In this document: one piece after another, positions 10,182 through 22,104 of the stretch | Layout of the letters: each line of letters opens with the position of its first letter | Numbering within the stretch: position 1 is the stretch's first letter | From: Asterias rubens | Taxonomy: Eukaryota > Echinodermata > Asteroidea > Forcipulatida > Asteriidae | Length of the DNA: 64,000 nt | Reading direction: 5' to 3' | NCBI RefSeq assembly: GCF_902459465.1 | Contig: NC_047076.1 | Span: 6,146,146 to 6,210,145, forward strand | The notes under the pieces: generated by a model | Seen by the model: only the letters and a program-made list of their open reading frames with translations | What the model was told of the DNA's origin: nothing | The model's database searches: none | Program-made: the position numbers and the translations under genes

Positions 10182-11278
10182 ACAGTTCCCCCCATACTTG
10201 CCAAAATTACCAGGGTATTAAAATGCAACACTCTTATTTTGTTCCCACTTTGCATACATTAAGTCTTGAATTTTTGCGTCTCAAATCTTTCCAAATATTA
10301 TTTGAAAAAGGGTACTTTTTTTTGCTGCAAAAACCTTTTACCTTTAAAAACATATATTACAGGGAAAGGTTCATTTTTCAGAAAAGGGTTCAGTTTTTTT
10401 TCCCTTTAAAAGTTTGTTTTAATTTAATTTCATAGTAGGCCTAAGTTAATGAAATGTTTTTAGCTAGGGACACAAGTTTGACCATAAAACCTGGTCAAGG
10501 GGTTGAGTCTTTTGTAGCGCTGGTGGGGCCAGACGAAAGAGGAGTTACAGGAGTTATGGGATAGGTGTGGGAATTCAAGGATATGCTGCATTCGTATTTT
10601 TGATTTTTATTTTTTTTGAATTTTTGTTCCCCAAACCTTTTCCAAAAATTATTTGAAATTTAATTTATTTAAATTTAATTATTTTATTATTTTAATTTAA
10701 TTTCAACGTAGGTTTAACTTTTGAATTTTTGTTTCCCAAACCTTTTCCAAATATTATTTGAAATTTAATCTATTTAAACTTTATTATTTTAATTTAATTT
10801 CATAGTTAATGAGTAATTGTTAGCTAGGGATACAAGTTTGACAATAAAACCAGGCTGGTCAAGGGATATAGTCATTTGGAGCTCTGGTGGGGCCAGACGA
10901 AAGAGGAATTACAGGAGTTATGGGATAGGTGAGGGAATTCTAGGATGGACGTCACATAGACATTTCCCTCATACTTGCCAAAATTACCAGGGTATTTAAA
11001 TGCAACACTCTTATTTTGTTCCCATTCTGCATATATATTCAGTTTTGAATTTTTGGTTCCCAAAACCCTTTTTAAATATTATTTGAAAAAAGGGTTCTTT
11101 TATTGCTGCAAAAACATTTTACCTTTAAAAACATATATTATGTAGAAAGGTTTATTTACAGATTAGGAAATGTTCTCGTTCCCTTGAAAATTTATGCTAT
11201 ATTTTACTTCATTATCGTAGTAAGTTAATTAATCGTTTTTAGCTAGGGGCACAAGTTTTACAATAAAACCTGTCGTGT
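10075..11278 (+). repeat. Triplicated 3' end of HYKK copy 1
   Basis: The last ~100 bp of exon 5 plus its 3' UTR is repeated in tandem. The marker ggggccagac occurs at 10111, 10525 and 10889, giving periods of about 414 and 364 bp. Units 2 and 3 carry the coding-like tail (gaggaattacaggagttatg) but no frame linking to the gene. Units 2 and 3 end in aataaaacc, a usable AATAAA poly(A) signal; unit 1 has cataaaacc there. Confidence 0.8.
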
Positions 11279-11382
11279 CCTTGTGTTGCAATCTAAAAAT
11301 CTCCAAAATATCCATGAATATTAATCACTCAAAAGCCTGAATTTTCCCAGATGCTACACAAAAATCGAGGTGACACTGCGTT

Positions 11383-11499
11383 TAAAGGGAAGGTACACGT
11401 TTGGTAATTGTCAAAGACCAGTCTTCTCACTTGGTGTATCCCATCACATAAGCATTTGTTTTGAGTAACTACCAAACATGTACCTTCCCTTTAAAAATA
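11383..11499. mobile_element. Internally deleted TIR element, 'GGTACACGTTTGG' subfamily
   Basis: Only about 115 bp: gggaaggtacacgtttggta at the left, accaaacatgtaccttccct at the right, with the middle lost. Confidence 0.65.
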
Positions 11500-11529
11500 A
11501 GAACAGTCTTGAGATTAGTCAAAATTATT

Positions 11530-11867
11530 TAAAGGGATGTTACATTGAATGATCACTCTCAAATTTGTGGAAATTTGAGCTCAATCGGTCGTCGAAGTTG
11601 CGAGATATTAATGAAAGAAAAAACACCCTTGCCACACGTATTTGTGTGCTTTCAGAAGCTTGATTTCGATACCTCAACTTCTAAATCTGAGGTCTCGAAA
11701 TCAAATTCGTGGAAAATTACTTCTTACTCGAAAACTACTTCACTTCAGAGGGAGCTCTTTCTCACAATGTTTTATACTATCAACCTCTCCCCATTACTCG
11801 TAATCAAGAAAGGTTTTATGATAATAACTAGGTTGAGTAATTACCAATAGTGTCCACTGCCTTTAAA
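11530..11867. mobile_element. ~0.39-kb TIR family, left end truncated
   Basis: From tgagctcaatcggtcgtcga to agtgtccactgcctttaaaa it matches the family; the left terminal repeat is replaced by unrelated sequence. Confidence 0.65.
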
Positions 11868-12597
11868 AGTAATGTCAGTAAAAACTTACTTTGTTATAGA
11901 AGTACAGCAGCTTTCGATAGTATAAAGCATTTGAGAATCATTTTATTTCAAAGTGATGTGGTTGCTGAAAAAGATGTCAGTTTTTATCCACAAAAGTTTG
12001 AATCATAGAAACGTTACTGTCAGAAACTGTTTACTGATTGTGTTTCCAGTTACAAATTGTTCCTTCTGGGACCACTGGATTTTCGGCGATATCTCAAAAA
12101 CGCTACCACCTATAAAGACCCTCGCCTTCGGATCGGGCCTTTATCACACGGCAACGACCCTGCCGGTTTTAAACGGCCGTTTAACAACCCGTCGCTATCC
12201 TTGTATTCCCTTATAAGGTAATTTCAGTATTATGTAAAAAGTATTATGTATGTTACAAAGACACACCATGTCGCCCCGAAAATGAAGACAGGACAGACAA
12301 TGGACAGACACTTTTGCTACAAAACTTTGTCTACGTTTTTGTTTAATAACTTAAAACGTTGAAAATTTGCCGACGGACGCGACTGATAATATCGGCCGTC
12401 TGCGGTCGCTAGCGGATTCACTAGCGACAATTGACGGTAACAAACGATGGCTGGCGGCAAATTCAAAATTGCAATTCGCAGCTTAGCTTAGCTTGCCGTT
12501 ACTCCCTAATAGTGTGGGCCAGCCTTTAAATATTCACTCATTTACAGCAACAAAACTCGATATATGGGTATCATACTTCCATGTTGTTATGATTTTT
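11868..12597. other. Intergenic sequence without recognised genes
   Basis: Partial TIR-element-like sequence up to about 11990, then a more GC-rich patch near 12060-12480 with only short reading frames. No domain recognised. Confidence 0.4.
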
Positions 12598-12990
12598 AAA
12601 GACACTGGACACTATTGGTAATTGTGGAAGACCAGTCTTCTTACCCGGTGAATATCAACATATGCACAAAATAACAAACCTGTAAAAATTTGAGCTCAAT
12701 TGGTCATCTAAGTTGCGAGATAATAATGAAAGAAAAAGCACCCATGTCACACGAAGTTGTGTGCTTTCTAATAAGTTGATTTCGAGACCACAAATAATTC
12801 TAAATCTGAGGTTTCGAAATCAAACTCGTGGAAAATAAATTCTTTCTCGAAAACTATATCAAGTTATTTTAGGGAGCCGTTTCTCTCAATGTCTTATACT
12901 ATCAGCAGCTCCCTTTTACTCGTTACATTATTAAGGTGTTATGCTAATAATTATTTTGAGTAATTACCAATAGTGGCCACTGCTTTTAAA
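12598..12990. mobile_element. ~0.39-kb TIR family copy
   Basis: Both ends present (gacactggacactattggta; ttaccaatagtggccactgc) with the usual interior. Confidence 0.7.
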
Positions 12991-13263
12991 CCTTGAAACT
13001 CTTGTAACTTTAATAAGGCCAAACAAATAAATTTGTGAGTGTCAGAACACATACTTTTTGTCTTTGTTTTTAATAGTGTTATCCTTCAATCAAAATATGA
13101 CAACGGTCTATTTGGATAAGTGTTTGGTTTGCGGTAACATTTTGTATCTACTTGCCAGTTAGAGTTTGTTCTTTTGAGAACTGTCTTGCTTTATTCTACT
13201 ACCGCGGAGTAGATTTATCAGATTTTGGGTGAGACTTCTTTGTTTTGAAAAGAACTGTCCTGC

Positions 13264-13612
13264 AGATTAAAGGCAGTGGACACTATTGGTAATTACTCAA
13301 TATAATTTAACCTCGTTTGGTAACGAGTAATGGGTAGAGGTTGATAGTATAAAACATTGTGAGAAACGGCTCCCTCTGAAGTAACGTAGTTTTCGAGAAA
13401 GAAGTAATTTTCCATAAATTTGAAATCAAGCATCTGAAAGCACACAACTTCGTGTGACAATGGTGTGTTTTTTCTTTCATAGTTAGCTCGCAACTCCAAC
13501 GACCAATCGAGCTCAAATTTTGACAGGTTTGTTATTTTATGCACATGTTGAGATACACCAAGTGAGAAGACTGGTCTTTGACAATCACCAATAGTGTCCA
13601 CTGTCTTTAAAT
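13264..13612. mobile_element. ~0.39-kb TIR family copy, inverted
   Basis: Ends ttaaaggcagtggacactat and caatagtgtccactgtcttt; interior in the opposite orientation to the copy at 5686. Confidence 0.72.
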
Positions 13613-13619
13613 ACTACCT

Positions 13620-13755
13620 GGGATGCAGCCGAGGTATACAAAAACCGGCCGTGACTGCTAAGCTATTGCACTACCGCTGAGTGAGTTCTTAAATTTGTCT
13701 CAACGTTTCGAATAGCTTGCTCTAGTCGTCGTCAGCGAGTTATGGATGTAGTGTT
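13620..13755 (-). repeat. Repeat with hammerhead-like core (CTGACGA...CGAAAC)
   Basis: On the minus strand CTGACGA (13735-13729) is followed by an imperfect 7-bp stem and GAAAC (13709-13705), then gttgagac. Related repeats occur at 48830-48930 and 56478-56615. Such cores are known from Penelope-like and similar retroelements; here catalysis is uncertain. Confidence 0.35.
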
Positions 13756-14649
13756 AAAACAATAAATAATGTTTTGCACGCTTGACCCGGAGAGAATATG
13801 TCCATGTATGAATGACAGATGAAGTGATGTTGGAGAAAACAAATTGTCGGCCCCATGAAGATGTTATTAAAGGCGCTCAAAATATTTTAAATTGTAAAAC
13901 TATTGTGACATCCCCCAAAAATATCCCTGCACCTGTGTAATTTTTTAAACGTCCGAGCATCGGTCTTGAAAATGTCACTAACCTCTCTTATTTCAGAAGT
14001 TCATATAGCTCTCATCAAAAATATATTATGGAAGGCAACATACACACTGTATCCATTTTCTTATGGGCTCTCAAATCTGTCTATAATCGAATATGTTGTT
14101 GGCCTACATTTAATAGGGAGGTTTTTGCAAGCGTTCGGGCAGATACGGATAATATGATAACGCGTGTCCGTTCACGTCAGCCGCGTGTTGGGTTTTGTTT
14201 CGCAAACTATGTGTTTCACTTGAGTGCGCTCGCATTCATCATGAGTGTTTTTATTTCAGTCAAACATGACCGATAGTGACCCCGTGTTTAAAACACTGCA
14301 TTTTCTCATCGTTTTGCTTGCAAATTACTAACAATTTTCTACCTATATCAAGCACGATACCAGTGAAAGAAATTCCGTGCGAAATGTTTTTGATCTGGGA
14401 CAAAAATACTACTAAAAGTCTGTAAAACAGTATCCGTTTTTTACGACGTGTATGAGGTCCCGTATCCGTTGCTAAAACGTGTATGCAAAATACGATAGTC
14501 GCGGATACGCGTCACTTGAACACAAAGTGTCGACGTACCTAGGCCTGTATCTAGTGTGTCCGTACACTTGCGAAACATCTCCTCCGTTTTATCGCTTTTT
14601 ATAGTTCGGGACTAACCGCGGCCAAAGGTCATACATGTGTAGTTACCTA
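13756..14649. other. Intergenic, no gene recognised
   Basis: Several CpG-containing words (gatacgcgtcac, acgcgtgtccg) but no frame with a domain and no clear repeat match inside the window. Confidence 0.35.
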
Positions 14650-15117
14650 AATCGTCAATACACATAGTGTTTTTTATTGTTGTTGCATTTAGCACGCCAT
14701 ACAGCTACATGTACTGAATTTTGACCTCACTGTGCAAAGAGTTACATGTACAGCTGAGACCACATGTAGTTTTTGCTAGCACTGAGTTGCACATGTTTTA
14801 CTAGTTCTCCATTTTTCGCGTTCGTTCTACTCAGCAATTGCCAGCGTATGTACAGCAGTTTTGTTCGTCAGTTGTACGAGTCAATTTGTCTTCGTTTCTC
14901 CGTCAAACTGTTTAGTCATTGTGAACTTTGTGAACACTATTTTTGTATTCTGTGGATTGGAATTGGTGTTCATCGTACCGTGCTACGGTCGGCGTTTTAA
15001 CCTGTAGTGTAGCACTCCAGTCTTCAGGACCTCGACTTTTCTCCGTCCCGGTGTGCAGATATTATGTGGTGAGTTTTATTAGACATCTTTCTAAAAAAGT
15101 AGTTTTGACTGATTACT
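14650..15117 (+). promoter_or_regulatory. Promoter/5' UTR exon block of HYKK copy 2
   Basis: A block almost identical to 31819-32224 upstream of copy 4. It ends in a good splice donor (GTGAGT from 15069), so the likely non-coding exon ends at 15068 and joins the coding exon through the acceptor at 16322-16323. Conservation runs about 50 bp into the intron. Copy 2 has about 70 extra bases (roughly 14680-14747) that copy 4 lacks. Transcription start not determined; no clear TATA box seen. Confidence 0.5.
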
Positions 15118-15149
15118 ACACATGACAAGCGCGCTTTCTTGAACTTTAC

Positions 15150-15396
15150 TAGTCTAGGTTCCTAGACCATTGGTGTTGCGTGGTCACACACGACCAACGT
15201 TCCGATTATGCACGGCAAAAACTGTGTACACGCTTCTTGTAATGAAGGAACGCTAGCGGGCGCTCTGTTTCTCTGATTTAACAGAGCGCCCGCTAGCGTT
15301 CGTTCATTACAAGCGTGTACAGTTTTTGCCGTGCATAATATCGGAACGTTGGTTGTGTGTGACCACACAACACCAATGGTCTAGGAACCTAGACTA
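15150..15396. mobile_element. 247-bp palindromic transposon with 9-bp target site duplication
   Basis: Near-perfect inverted repeat with arms of about 115 bp (left end tagtctaggttcctagacca; right end its complement) around a ~14-nt loop near 15268-15282. It is flanked on both sides by the direct repeat GAACTTTAC (15141-15149, 15397-15405). A 9-bp target duplication with long terminal repeats suits a Mutator-like foldback element. It lies in the 5' UTR intron of HYKK copy 2 and is absent from the matching place in copy 4. Confidence 0.85.
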
Positions 15397-15711
15397 GAAC
15401 TTTACCTGCAGTCAGACCAATTGAAGCGTGCGTTTGTTAAATGCCTGGCCTGCTATTTTTACCACATCGAAAGGGCAAACCCGTTCCCACTCGTTCAATC
15501 GCATTTTTTCAAAACACGACCTTTGTCAGTGGGACATGGCATAGAATCATGGAATCATATAGCTCCATGAAGGGTTATATCGATGTGCGTGTGTGTGCAT
15601 GTGTACAATTCATGCATGGATGTGTCGTGTCATCAAACAGTATTTACATCGAATGCAGACCTGGTAGTTCAGTGACCCTTCGGTGACCCCGTTTCACATA
15701 GGCCACATGAA

Positions 15712-16108
15712 AACATTGAAAACATAAATAAATGTATTGAAAATTCAAATACATGTAATGAAAATATAAATAAATACATGTTTTGAAAACGACGCACAGT
15801 CTATGTATAGTAACATTTTCGCTTTTACATTTATTTATTTATTTATTTTGGCGAGTGCATAGATTTATATTTTCATTGAAGCTATTTATATTATCGATGC
15901 AGCTATTTATATTTTCAATACATGTATATATATGTTCAATACATATATTTATATTTTCAATATGTATTTATTTTTTCAATACACGTATTTATATTTTCAA
16001 AACATGTATTTATTTTCAAAACATGTATTTATATTTTCAATACATTTATTTATGTTTTCAATACATTTATTTATGTTTTCAATACAGGTATTTATATTTT
16101 TAACTGTA
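15712..16108. repeat. AT-rich minisatellite, period about 21, with an inverted arm
   Basis: About ten imperfect units of the type aatacatttatttatgtttt run from about 15880 to 16105. The reverse complement of the same unit occurs about three times at 15712-15790, so the array is inverted around about 15800-15850. Open frames here are by-products of the repeat. Confidence 0.75.
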
Positions 16109-16384
16109 GGCCTATCCCTTGTACATTGTAATCAAACTGAGGCTGGACGAAATAATCTGGTGCCATGTTTGCGCAATGAATGTTAGCATCCATTGCTGTT
16201 ATTGGAAACCGGGTACATGACCAAGATGGTGACAGTGTGATGTTTACATTCATGCAACCCATGATGTAACGAACCAGGAGTTCCTCCTGATCTGACCTCA
16301 TTTTAAACATGTTGTTCCTATAGAAAGAAGCTGTTGAATTATTAATTCAAGATCGAGTAACTCGTCATAGGGTTCAAGAGAAAC

Positions 16385-19300
16385 ATGACGGAACAAGCAG
16401 TCAAGGGCGAAACTGCAAATCTCCAGAAGCTCTCGAAACCATTCTTGACTCCCGATGACGTCACGTCTCTCCTTAGCCGACTGTTCGGTCTGAGGGCTTG
16501 TCATGTTGAGGAATTCAACAGCTACGACGATAGGATTTACCACGTCACGACAGTCCCCGGCCAGGGGATAGGGGAGCAAAAAGAGTTCATGCTGAAAGTT
16601 TTGAACTCGGTGTTTACCGCTGAGGGCGCTGTTGAAACCCAGACGGACGTCTTGGATTTTTTGCAGTCATTTCCCGAGTTGAGATGCCAGTGTCCAGTTG
16701 CAAATCTAAGTGGCCAGTTTGTCAGCTTTGAGTCAATTCAGACCGACTACTTGAATGGTAATTGCAGATTAATAGAGAAATAAAACAGGTTCTGTGTGTG
16801 TGAATTGTTGATGATAATATAGCCCTGGCGGCCTTACACTTTCGTATTGTACTACAGTATCTGTGTACAGAGGAAGAGTCCTATATAGGGCTAATGATAA
16901 TATTGATTATATCATACAATTCTCTTTTTTTTAAATTGCATATTTTAGTGAGTATGCTTACTAATTCTAAAAATTAAAGGGAATGTATTTGGTTGATAAC
17001 CACTCGTAATCAATAGCTATACAAAGCCAATAGTACTGCAGTTTTCGAAGAGTTTGGAGAAACACTTCACATCGAAGGGTGTGGTTATATAAAAAGATAT
17101 CAATCGTAATCGCCCAAATTTGAATCTGAGAAGCGTTAATGTCGTAACGTTTCTCATACTGTGCATTCCAATTACGATATTTTCTTCGTGGACGAAACGT
17201 TTTCGGCAAGATCAACTTGGTATGACACCATTTGAAATGAAATGTTCACATTTATATTTCAGACTCTGGACACTATTGGTAATTTTCAAAGACAATTCTT
17301 CTCACTTGGTGTATCTCAACACATGTATAAATAACAAACCTCTGAAAATTTGAGCTCAATCAGTTGTCGAAGTTGCGAGATAATAATGATGGAAAAAACA
17401 CCCTTGTCACACGAAATTGTGTGCTTTCAGATGCTTGATTTCGAGACTGCAAATTCTAAATCTGAGGTCTCGAAATCAAATTCGTGGAAAATTACTTCTT
17501 TCTCGAAAACCACTTTATTTCAGAGGGAGCCGTTTCTCACAATGTTTAGAACTATCAACCGAGTCCCCATATACTCGTTACCAAGTAAGGTTTTATACAA
17601 ATAATTATTTGGAGTATTTACCGATTGTGTCCACTGCCTTTAAAACAATCGAGCGGCTCCAAAAAAAACAAAGGTATACTTTGCCTTTAGGGATAGCCTA
17701 CTAATATATTATTTGTTATTTTGCGGCTATCATCTAAACAATACAGTAAATTTTCCTTTTAGGTTCGTCCAGTTGGATCTATTCTGATGTAATTCTTTGT
17801 TTTTTTTGTTTACGATTAAGGAGAGAGAATTGGAAGGATAGCTGCTCCCACTGCCGTGCGTCTGTTTAGTTTCTTACCCGGAAAGCCTCTACTAAAACTG
17901 GCACCAATACCGCCAGTATCCTTCGCGAAACTTGGTGAACATCTCGGGGGCTTACAAATTGCCTTGCAGGTAAAAAGCGCTTATAGGGTTTTGATACAAT
18001 TTGTAGATCAAGTTTTTGGCCATGACATGAATGAAGATGTATGTAACACAGATTACCTTTAGAAGTTTCAGCTTCAATACTCGTCAAGTTTTTGAGAAAA
18101 GGGTGAGAATCAAAGCCCAGGAGAGTCGCGTAAATACTATGTTTTACATGCTAAAGTAATGTTCGTCTCCCGAGATGAACATTATCGTGACATTGTTTCA
18201 CTCATTTCTCAAAAACTACAGCACCTCAGCACGTAATATTTTAAGGGCATCTTTCTACTAAGTTTAATGCAAATCTGCGGACATCGTGTTTTGTGTTGTA
18301 CAAAAAGTACCCAAATTCCCCATATACGGGTTTGTGGCAAAAATCACAAATTCATGCGTCCCTTCCAATCCCCCGCGTAGAACTGTTGTAAAGTGATACC
18401 GACACAAATGCTCACAAAATTAATACTGAAGCCTAACCCTACTCAATTCTACCTTCATGCCCTAACCTACTGCCACCTTGTGACTTTGAACATACTCGCA
18501 ATACGACCCGTTGTATTTGAAGAAGCAGTGGACATTACCTAGTGGAGTTGGTCTTAATTTCAAAACTCCATGCAAAAGATTTTGTTTTCATAAATATTTA
18601 TTTATTCGCAGAAATATCCCAACGATGTAAAGCCACTAGAACGAAGGGCGGGTCTTGATATTTGGTGTCTGCAAAACTTATCGGATCTGAGACGTTACCT
18701 CCACGTGGTCAAAGATGCAAAGTCGCTGAGGATCGTTAAGGAAGTGATCACGGAATACGAAAGGAAAGTTACTCCGATCTATGGAGAGTTGAGGAAAGGT
18801 GAATAGAAAAATGTTCAGAAGCCGCTCCGGCCTACTTCACGTGGAGCGGTTGTTGGTAGTTGAATTGTCACTTATACTTATGCTGGTGAAGGCTGTCCTG
18901 TCTAAGATGTATATATACGCTCTAACTTCCCCACGGTATTTATTGTAAAAACACAAGAGTTGCAGCAAGTTTCATCGTACTATAGGAATTGTTTTACAAC
19001 TCAATAAGAATACACTCAAATACAATGAGTAGTAAAGAGTAGCAAAGAGGTTGCCCCATATTTTGGGCATGTTTGAGCAGTGTTTGGTACACACTATCAA
19101 GTGTCAGGGTATCCCAAGATCCACATACACAATTGGCTCAGAAAGCTATAAAAAAAACTGAAAACATAAAGGTATACTGACACTGCTACAATCTCAGAGG
19201 ACAATCTCAGAAATAAATATTTGTATATAGCTTTTCGTTTGGGTGGTAGTTTTTTATCATTCCTAAGTAGGGCCTATTTGTTTTAAATTGTTAATACCTT

Positions 19301-19914
19301 TTGGAGTAATTACCAAAGGTTTTAAATTGTGCAGCAAAATATTTTAAATATTGTGGTTTTCAAACAATTTGTAAGCCAAGTGTATTTCATCCAACCGTTT
19401 TTATGTTATTTTTTCCTATTCTATAGGTACCCTCTCTTTAATTGTTTTGTTTTTTTAATTCTTAGGTATTGTGCACCATGATTATAACGAAAGCAACGTG
19501 TTGGCGGTATCACCATTAGGAGGTAACTCACAAGGAACTCGTGGCTTTGAGATCAGTGGCGTAATAGACTTCGACTTTATGGTGTATTCCTGCCTGGTAT
19601 TCGAAATCGCTGTTCCCATGATGTATCTGATGTTCTGCAGTGACCAACCCCTGGAAGCCACTGCCAACCTTCTTGCCGGCTTCGAGTCGAGAGCTCCGCT
19701 CACGGAGAAGGAGCGAGGCGTGCTGCGTGTTCTTATAGCCGGGAGGTTCATCCAGTCGTTGGTACTCGGGCTGTATTCATCTAGCTTCAATCCGGACAAT
19801 TCCTGCATAGTCGGGACCCAGGCAAAGAGCTTGAACCTTCTCGAAGATTTCTGGAACCACCCGGAAGAGGACCTAATGAAGTTATGGAGAGACATCAAAG
19901 GGAATGTTTCCTAA
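16385..19914 (+). CDS. HYKK: Hydroxylysine kinase-like gene, copy 2 (four coding exons)
   Basis: Second tandem HYKK paralog, predicted small-molecule kinase acting on hydroxylysine. Exons: 16385-16757, 17821-17969, 18612-18798, 19466-19914; phases 1,0,1, GT-AG throughout; 385 aa. All core motifs are present: SYDDRIYHV, FMLKVLN with K71, FLPGKPLLKL, HHDYNESN catalytic loop (D242, Asn five residues on), IDFDFM (D271), then the YLMFCSDQPLEATANLL block and AGRFIQSLVLGLY. The acid following the DF pair in copies 1 and 3 is Phe here, but the metal-binding Asp is kept. The start is the first in-frame ATG after a candidate acceptor at 16322-16323; a 5' UTR exon probably lies at about 14750-15068. An AATAAA at 19994-19999 is a plausible poly(A) signal. 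Appears intact and the best candidate for an active enzyme together with copy 4. Confidence 0.87.
17264..17643. mobile_element. ~0.39-kb TIR family copy in intron 1 of HYKK copy 2
   Basis: ctggacactattggtaattt at the left and tgtgtccactgcctttaaaa at the right, with the standard interior. Confidence 0.7.
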
Positions 19915-20284
19915 ACAAAAAAGACAAGTTATTAATTGAACAATATTCCAAGAGGCATATCATCTATGAGGCATACTTTATAATGGTATTGAAAATAAAT
20001 CTGAACCCGAACCTGATATCAAAACACGTCCATGTCATGCATAGTTTACCCGGTACTCTTGGTCAATATGACCCGGTCTGTGTCCAACTGACCAAGAGAT
20101 GGGCCAAACTAAAGCAGAACTGGGTTGTGAGTGTTTTTTTGTTCAGTGTGCTAAAGTCAGCTTTAGCTCCAGATGTATCTTTTTCTTTCCATTTGTTTGC
20201 GTGTTTGTTGCTTGTTTCTATCATGTTTCGAACAAGACCCTGTTGTAAAAAAAAAGCCTTCTGAGCTGATTTTTTTATTCTGTA

Positions 20285-20718
20285 CCGTGTATCTCAAACA
20301 AACAAAACTTGTGAAACGGCTGCCGAATGAAAAAATATATGATTCTGGGGGAAAAATTGATTATGTATGGATAGTTTATTGACTCAACTTTCATATGACA
20401 CAAAGAAGTCCGAAAATAAATCGTGATTGGGTGAGCACTGCTCACTGAAGAATAAGCAGCTGATGGATTGAATTTTGTAAGCTCCAAAGGTCACCTCTTA
20501 CAAATAAGAAGGCTAATTCCTATGAAACCTAATTTCAATACCCTTTACAAAAGCGAGTAGTGCTCACCCAAGCATGAACTATTTTCAGACTTTTTGGTGT
20601 CATATGGAAGTTGGGGCCCTGAGCTACCCATACAAACCTTTTCCCCCGGAATCATATACTTTTTATTCGGCAGCCATTTCAAGAGTGTACATATGTATCG
20701 TGTTTTTTGAGACACCTT
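20285..20718. mobile_element. ~0.43-kb foldback element downstream of HYKK copy 2
   Basis: Left arm 20285-20446 and right arm 20553-20718 are inverted, diverged copies (ggctgccgaatgaaaaa against tttttattcggcagcc; gggtgagcactgctc against gagtagtgctcaccc) around a ~105-bp centre. The outer ends read gtatctcaaa and tttgagacac. Confidence 0.7.
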
Positions 20719-20864
20719 GTATAAATAAATGTTTCAATAAGTAAACAAATTAAGTAAGCTAACACTACCGAACCCCTCCTCGCATTTACCGCAGCGTGTA
20801 AATGTTCTTCGTGACGATGATATTCCACGCATGGGGTTACATTTTATTATTGTGGTTTTAGAGT

Positions 20865-21216
20865 GGTTTTAAATTGTCACCGACCGGTCTTCTCACTCAC
20901 GTGTATCTCAACAAACCTTTGAAAATTTGAACTCAATTCGTCATCGAAGTTGTCAGATAATAATGGATGAAAAAACACCATTGTCACACGAATTTGTTTG
21001 CTTTCAGATGCTTGATTTCCCGAGACCTCGCGCATGATATCAATTCAAATATTTCACTGAGAAATTAATAGTTATTTTTCTCAAAAACTATGTTTCTTCA
21101 GAGGGAGCTGTTTCTCACAATCCTTTATATCAACAGCTCTACATTGCTCGTTACCATAAGTTTTTATGCCAACAATTATTTTAAGTAATTACCAATAGCG
21201 TCCACAGTGCCTTTAA
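20865..21216. mobile_element. ~0.39-kb TIR family copy, left end degraded
   Basis: Interior (gaactcaattcgtcatcgaa; gagggagctgtttctcacaa) and right end (caatagcgtccacagtgcct) match the family. Confidence 0.65.
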
Positions 21217-21604
21217 ACACATGGACAACTGTTACATTTCCAGGTCTTACTTATTGCTGTATATTATGCTTATCTGCTCTCATATTGTTTATGCTAATGG
21301 TTTTGTTTCAATGTTTATTTATTTATTTATTTTTTGGTCAGAATCGGAATTCATTTTCATTATGTTTGTTTTGGTTTTTGTTTTGTTTGCTGGGGTGCTG
21401 TTTGTATCGGATGTTCCCCGGCCCTCCTCTCTGCTCCCATCCTCGTTTGACACAAGTACCCCCCCCCCCTTCACTACAATCCTCTGATGTTTTTCTTATT
21501 TCTATCCAAGCACTTACTGATGACACGTCTATCTAGGATTATACACACCATAGAGTAAGGGACACACTATGATCACCGTGATGTATCAACGATATTAAAT
21601 GAGC

Positions 21605-22104
21605 NNNNNNNNNNNNNNNNNNNNNNNNNNNNNNNNNNNNNNNNNNNNNNNNNNNNNNNNNNNNNNNNNNNNNNNNNNNNNNNNNNNNNNNNNNNNNNNN
21701 NNNNNNNNNNNNNNNNNNNNNNNNNNNNNNNNNNNNNNNNNNNNNNNNNNNNNNNNNNNNNNNNNNNNNNNNNNNNNNNNNNNNNNNNNNNNNNNNNNNN
21801 NNNNNNNNNNNNNNNNNNNNNNNNNNNNNNNNNNNNNNNNNNNNNNNNNNNNNNNNNNNNNNNNNNNNNNNNNNNNNNNNNNNNNNNNNNNNNNNNNNNN
21901 NNNNNNNNNNNNNNNNNNNNNNNNNNNNNNNNNNNNNNNNNNNNNNNNNNNNNNNNNNNNNNNNNNNNNNNNNNNNNNNNNNNNNNNNNNNNNNNNNNNN
22001 NNNNNNNNNNNNNNNNNNNNNNNNNNNNNNNNNNNNNNNNNNNNNNNNNNNNNNNNNNNNNNNNNNNNNNNNNNNNNNNNNNNNNNNNNNNNNNNNNNNN
22101 NNNN
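21605..22104. other. Assembly gap of exactly 500 N
   Basis: A round-number gap typical of scaffolding with unknown size. The 26 bases before it (21579-21604) are repeated immediately after it (22105-22130), so the two contigs probably overlap. Confidence 0.95.

Noticed and set aside
10500..10960. Further HYKK pseudogene copies
   Set aside because: Only the last ~100 coding bases plus 3' UTR are present, in tandem with copy 1; a local 3' end repeat, not separate retro- or whole-gene copies.
15783..16186. Overlapping frames rich in Ile, Phe and Tyr that look like membrane proteins
   Set aside because: Translation of the 21-bp AT-rich minisatellite in three frames.
19482..19898. 138-codon minus-strand frame, with similar ones at 28489-28743 and 38073-38327
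   Set aside because: They are exact antisense shadows of the conserved HYKK last exon; their mutual similarity follows from the coding strand.
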